A stretch of DNA of 64,000 nucleotides from Planctomycetia bacterium (GTDB lineage: Bacteria; Planctomycetota; Phycisphaerae; Phycisphaerales; SM1A02), in NCBI GenBank assembly GCA_005799495.1, contig SYGP01000011.1:1-64000 (forward strand), given 5' to 3'. Positions 60,777-64,000 of the stretch are shown here, piece after piece. Each line of letters begins with the position of its first letter. The stretch's first letter is position 1. The translations under genes and the position numbers were made by a program. The notes under the pieces are model-generated. The model had not been told where the DNA came from and ran no database searches. It saw only the letters and a program-made list of their open reading frames with translations.

Positions 60777-62143
60777 GCCTTGATCACCTCGCAGCGTGTG
60801 TGGGATGACGGGACGCGGGCCATGGCGTTTCGCGTGTCAACGACCAACTTCGCGTGCTGGGCGATTGCTGCGTAATCGACAGCATCATGATCCGTCAAAA
60901 TCAGGACACAATCAGCATCCGCAAGCGTGGTCGGAGTCAGCGCAACGGACTTCAGATTGATTCGGTGCTTGCGCATCGACGGGAACACGGGCAGATGCGG
61001 GTCGTGATAGGTGACCTCGGCACCACGGTCACGCAGCAGTTCGATGATCTCCGCGGATGGCGATTCGCGCGGGTCATCGATGTTCTTCTTGTAGGCGATG
61101 CCAAGCGCAAGCACCTTCGCGCCCTTGAGTGACTTCGAGTGCTCATTCAGCGCGTGCTGCGTGCGCTCGATCACATAGTGCGGCATCGAGGTGTTGATCT
61201 CGCCGGCGAGCGCGTTGAAACGAGTGGACCGGCCCACCTCCCGCGCCTTCCATGTCAAGTAGAAGGGCTCGATCGGGATGCAATGACCGCCGAGCCCCGG
61301 GCCCGGATAGAAGGCTTGGAATCCGAAGGGCTTGGTGCTTGCCGCTGCGATCACTTCCCAGACATCGATGTTCATGTCCGTCAGAACGATCTTCATCTCG
61401 TTGACGAGCGCGATGTTGACTGCTCGGTAGATGTTCTCGAGCAGCTTCGCGCTCTCGGCGACTTCGGCGGAAGACACGCGGTGCGCTTCCTTGACGACCT
61501 GGGTGTAGAACGCCATTGCAAGGTCGGTCGCGACTGGATCAACGCCTCCCACGAGCTTTGGGATGTGTTGGGCGGTCCGACCCATGCTGCCTGGATCTTC
61601 GCGCTCGGGGCTGTAGGCGAGGAAGTACTCTTCGCCACACTTGAGCCCGCGCGCGTCCAGAATCGGCTGCATTTCATCGCGTGTCGTGCCTGGATAGGTC
61701 GTGGACTCGAGCACAACCAACTGTCCCTTGCGCAGCGTCTGTGCAACGGTCTTCGTGCTCTCGAGCACATAGGTGAGATCAGGTTCGTGATGACGACCGA
61801 GTGGAGTGGGCACACAAAGGATCACAAGGTCTGCCTTGGCGAGGTCCGATGCGTTCGCCGTGGGTGTGAAGTTCTTGTCGGCCTTCAGGTTGGTGAAAAA
61901 GTCGTCGCCAAGGTGGAGGATGTAGCGGGTTCCCGATTGGAGTGCGTCGATCTTTCGCTGATCGACGTCGAAGCCCAGGACTGGGAATCCTCCATCCCGA
62001 ATCGCTTTCACAAGCGGAAGTCCGACATAGCCAAGCCCCACGATGCCGATGACGGCTGTCTTGGCTTTGATTTTTTGCATCAGTTCATGGGCGGCGGCGC
62101 TCATGGTGTGGGTTGTCGTGGTGGCTGCTGGTGCGGTTGGCAT
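60773..62143 (-). CDS. Nucleotide-sugar 6-dehydrogenase (WbpA/WecC-like)
   Basis: The protein has 456 residues. The Rossmann glycine motif GIVGLGYVGLPL (about 33-44), CVPTPLG (about 110), SPEREDPG, the mid-domain KLLENIYRAVNIALVNE and the catalytic cysteine in GGHCIPIEPFYL (about 275) identify a UDP-sugar dehydrogenase of the UDP-N-acetylglucosamine/mannosamine branch. It oxidises C6 of the sugar in two NAD-dependent steps to a uronic acid for surface polysaccharide. GGAGGGG precedes ATG 62143, a strong ribosome site. The first 20 residues (Thr/Ala-rich) are an extension. It heads a chain of small envelope genes ending with deoC, an unusual company. Confidence 0.92.
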   Translation of the reverse strand: MPTAPAATTTTHTMSAAAHELMQKIKAKTAVIGIVGLGYVGLPLVKAIRDGGFPVLGFDVDQRKIDALQSGTRYILHLGDDFFTNLKADKNFTPTANASDLAKADLVILCVPTPLGRHHEPDLTYVLESTKTVAQTLRKGQLVVLESTTYPGTTRDEMQPILDARGLKCGEEYFLAYSPEREDPGSMGRTAQHIPKLVGGVDPVATDLAMAFYTQVVKEAHRVSSAEVAESAKLLENIYRAVNIALVNEMKIVLTDMNIDVWEVIAAASTKPFGFQAFYPGPGLGGHCIPIEPFYLTWKAREVGRSTRFNALAGEINTSMPHYVIERTQHALNEHSKSLKGAKVLALGIAYKKNIDDPRESPSAEIIELLRDRGAEVTYHDPHLPVFPSMRKHRINLKSVALTPTTLADADCVLILTDHDAVDYAAIAQHAKLVVDTRNAMARVPSSHTRCEVIKA

Positions 62144-62231
62144 GATGCCCCTCCGAAAGGTGTTGGAATCCGAGTTCGCACGATCAAGAGAAAGTATTGC
62201 AGGCTACCACTGTCCAAGCGCCGAGCAGCAC

Positions 62232-63044
62232 TTACTTCGGCGGCGCGGTGGTCGGCGATGCACCCGAGGAAGGGCTCGCCGCTGCGATCACCTTCATCTT
62301 TCCGTTCATGGTGCGCCAATGGCTTGGATAGGTGCACACATATGGATAGGTGGCTGGCTTTTCGGGGGCAACGAACCACATGGACTTGCTCTTGCCCGGC
62401 GCAACGAGACCCATAACCACAAGGACCTTTGGTGATTCGGGGACAAACTCCTTCAACTTTCCATCTGCGGTCTGCCCCATTCGATCCCCCGCCGTCCCCA
62501 TCTCGGCGAGCGAGCCGGGAGAGCAGATCAACAGATTGTGTTCGAGTGCATCGGGGTTCTTCAGCGTCAACCGAACGAGCGTCCCCGCCTCGACCGTGAA
62601 CTCTCGCTTGTCATACGCCATGCCGCTCGGAACAGCCGCGATCTCAATCTCAAGTGTCCGAATGGGCGGCGTGCCCGCTGGACGCTGTTCCGCAGGGAGC
62701 GCCGCGAGCGCACGAAGTGCAACGGTGCGCGCGCTTGCAGGTGTCGAAGGTGACTGAACGATCCTGAGCAGGTGCTGGGCGATCTCTGGCTTGGCGAGTT
62801 CAGCCTTATCCCACGATGCCAAGAGATCGCCGTAACCCTCGGCGCGCTGATCAACAGCCATCAGTTTCTCGGTGCGTGCGATGAGGTGGTCGAGCGGAGT
62901 CTGCGAAGCGGCCGCCGCGCACGCTCGGAGAGCCGCCATGCGTTCGTCTCGGCTGCTGCTTGGGATGTCGAGAGCTCCACAATCTTCCGTCGGCGCAGAG
63001 TGATGAACGGCGAGGAGGAACGACATCAGTACGACAGCAAACAT
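62232..63044 (-). CDS. Exported blue-copper (plastocyanin/azurin-like) protein with helical N-domain
   Basis: ATG 63044 is chosen over 63077, which would overlap the divergent gene. The 270-residue protein has a signal peptide (MFAVVLMSFLLAVHHSA). A helical region (about 30-120) follows that resembles HEAT-like packing (ARTVALRALAALPAEQ). The C-terminal cupredoxin domain (about 130-250) has copper ligands His in DALEHNLL and Cys, His and Met in CTYPSHWRTMNGKM. It should carry electrons in the periplasm. A Ser/Pro/Ala tail ends the protein. Fusion of a helical domain to the cupredoxin occurs in planctomycete and verrucomicrobial c-type heme proteins, but no heme motif is here. Confidence 0.85.
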   Translation of the reverse strand: MFAVVLMSFLLAVHHSAPTEDCGALDIPSSSRDERMAALRACAAAASQTPLDHLIARTEKLMAVDQRAEGYGDLLASWDKAELAKPEIAQHLLRIVQSPSTPASARTVALRALAALPAEQRPAGTPPIRTLEIEIAAVPSGMAYDKREFTVEAGTLVRLTLKNPDALEHNLLICSPGSLAEMGTAGDRMGQTADGKLKEFVPESPKVLVVMGLVAPGKSKSMWFVAPEKPATYPYVCTYPSHWRTMNGKMKVIAAASPSSGASPTTAPPK

Positions 63045-63070
63045 CGATGTTCGATGGTACACCCGCACAC

Positions 63071-64000
63071 ATGTCATCGATCGGTGGTGTACGAGTTGTC
63101 CTTCATGGTGCAGCCGGAGAGGTGACTGGGTCGTGCACGGAGATCATCACGCCGACCGCACGATTCCTCGTTGACTTCGGAATGTTCCAGGGGGGACCCG
63201 AACAGGAGCCGCGCAACACCGTCCTGCCGCCCGTGGACTTTCCGTCGCTCGCTGCGGTGATTGTCACGCATGCGCATGTCGATCACTGTGGGCGGCTTGG
63301 CATGCTTGCGAAGCTCGCGTTTGATGGACCCGTTCTGTGCACGGAACCCACAGCGGAGTTGCTGCCGCGCGTGATGCTCTCCTCGGCCACACTGCAACAG
63401 ACGCGCGTTCATGAGTATCGCGATGGCACTGCGCCGACTTCTCGCATCCTGGCACCACAGAATCTCGTGACGGCGATTCCGATTCGCAAGTCGCCACCGA
63501 TCGTGCTGTTCACGCACCGCCATGCGGAGGCAGTGATCCGTCGGCTTCGGTCGGTGCCCTATCAGTGCTGGGAACGCATCGCCGAAGGTGTGGATGTTCG
63601 TTTTCATTTCGCGTCCCATGTGATCGGTGCCGCGAGCGTGGAAGTGCGTGTCCAGTTGCCGGGGCGGTCGAAGGCAGTTCACATCCTGCTTTCAGGAGAT
63701 GTAGGCCCCCTCTCGAATCCCCTGCTGGCTCCTCACCAGTGGCCGCAAGACGCGCCAGATCTTGTTGTCATGGAGTCGACCAACGGCGCACGCCGCTTCT
63801 CTGCGGTGGATCGCACGGAGGCATTCTTCAACATCATGGAACAAGCTCGTCGAGGGCAACAGCGCGTGCTTGTGCCCACCTTTGCGCTTGGTCGCGCACA
63901 GACGCTGCTGCAGTTGCTGGCAAGTGCTTCGCGAGCAGGCATTCTCGGTGGAATGCCGGTGTATCTGGATTCAGCGATGGCTGTGCGCGCCACGGAGTTG
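63071..64000 (+). CDS. Beta-CASP metallo-beta-lactamase exonuclease-like protein (3' end outside window)
   Basis: The frame starts at ATG 63071 and remains open to the window edge, 310 codons. VLHGAAGEVTGSCTEI at the start, then the zinc motif THAHVDHCG (about 64-72), SHVIGAASVEV (about 178) and SGDVGPL (about 198) are signatures of CPSF-like RNA-processing hydrolases (COG1236). FALGRAQTLLQLL near residue 278 belongs to the beta-CASP part. Such enzymes cleave or trim RNA; the KH domain and the C-terminus are not visible. Its start lies 27 bases from that of the divergent cupredoxin gene. Confidence 0.9.
   Translation, partial: MSSIGGVRVVLHGAAGEVTGSCTEIITPTARFLVDFGMFQGGPEQEPRNTVLPPVDFPSLAAVIVTHAHVDHCGRLGMLAKLAFDGPVLCTEPTAELLPRVMLSSATLQQTRVHEYRDGTAPTSRILAPQNLVTAIPIRKSPPIVLFTHRHAEAVIRRLRSVPYQCWERIAEGVDVRFHFASHVIGAASVEVRVQLPGRSKAVHILLSGDVGPLSNPLLAPHQWPQDAPDLVVMESTNGARRFSAVDRTEAFFNIMEQARRGQQRVLVPTFALGRAQTLLQLLASASRAGILGGMPVYLDSAMAVRATEL

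Noticed and set aside
1-64000. CRISPR arrays, insertion sequences, tRNA and rRNA genes
   Set aside because: No regularly spaced repeats, transposase motifs, or tRNA-like T-loop/acceptor patterns were seen; tRNAs could still be missed by eye.

Overview
The window reads as chromosomal DNA of a high-GC Gram-negative bacterium, most likely a planctomycete of the Phycisphaerae type. This is an inference from gene content. There is a lone dnaA not followed by dnaN, a long MoxR-DUF58-VWA operon with giant coiled-coil membrane proteins, and a secreted metzincin ending in paired dockerin-like calcium repeats. The polyphosphate-glucokinase-like ROK protein and DeoC have the planctomycete look, and there are many short exported proteins of no known family. 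Genes are dense, and many are joined by ATGA or GTGA stop-start overlaps. I see no CRISPR array, insertion sequence, rRNA or tRNA.

Layout. 1-8.3 kb: the end of a proline-rich PDZ protein, a TolC-type lipoprotein, then convergently an HlyD adaptor, a YtcA-like lipoprotein and a FUSC pump (an MdtNOP/YtcA-like efflux set), plus a PqiA-like membrane protein. 8.3-13.8 kb: an M16-type protein without zinc ligands coupled to dapB, a 19-residue lysine/alanine peptide gene with its own leader hairpin and terminator, a 7Fe ferredoxin, small membrane proteins and a DEAD-box helicase. 13.9-22.8 kb: LemA, an M48 protease, a lipoprotein, lipA, a PilZ-like protein, an active-type M16 protease, recO, a PleD-like diguanylate cyclase and a ribonuclease-Z-like hydrolase. 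22.8-25.3 kb: dnaA with a UUCG leader hairpin, a possible origin, and mutM.

25.3-38.5 kb: eight head-to-tail genes (MoxR ATPase, DUF58, BatA-like, VWA/CARDB-like membrane protein, 1176-residue coiled-coil protein, Gln/Ser-rich exported protein, terpene-cyclase-like repeat protein, exported protein). This is probably an envelope-associated chaperone/VWA system and is the largest poorly described system here. Opposite it lies comEC, whose frame runs 930 bases antisense through the last gene of the operon.

41-48 kb: MscS, trpD, lgt, ppgK-like, a SOUL haem-binding protein, and an aldehyde dehydrogenase followed by a shortened copy lacking catalytic residues. From 47.9 to 48.4 kb, between two intrinsic terminators and behind a promoter-like sequence, is a protein-free stretch with a series of hairpins and purine-rich repeats. 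It is a candidate structured non-coding RNA.

48.7-64 kb: a second TolC/adaptor pair without an inner-membrane pump, ThuA, two related membrane proteins, a CDF metal transporter, the metzincin, deoC with three small envelope proteins and a nucleotide-sugar dehydrogenase, a cupredoxin, and the start of a beta-CASP metallo-hydrolase cut by the window edge.
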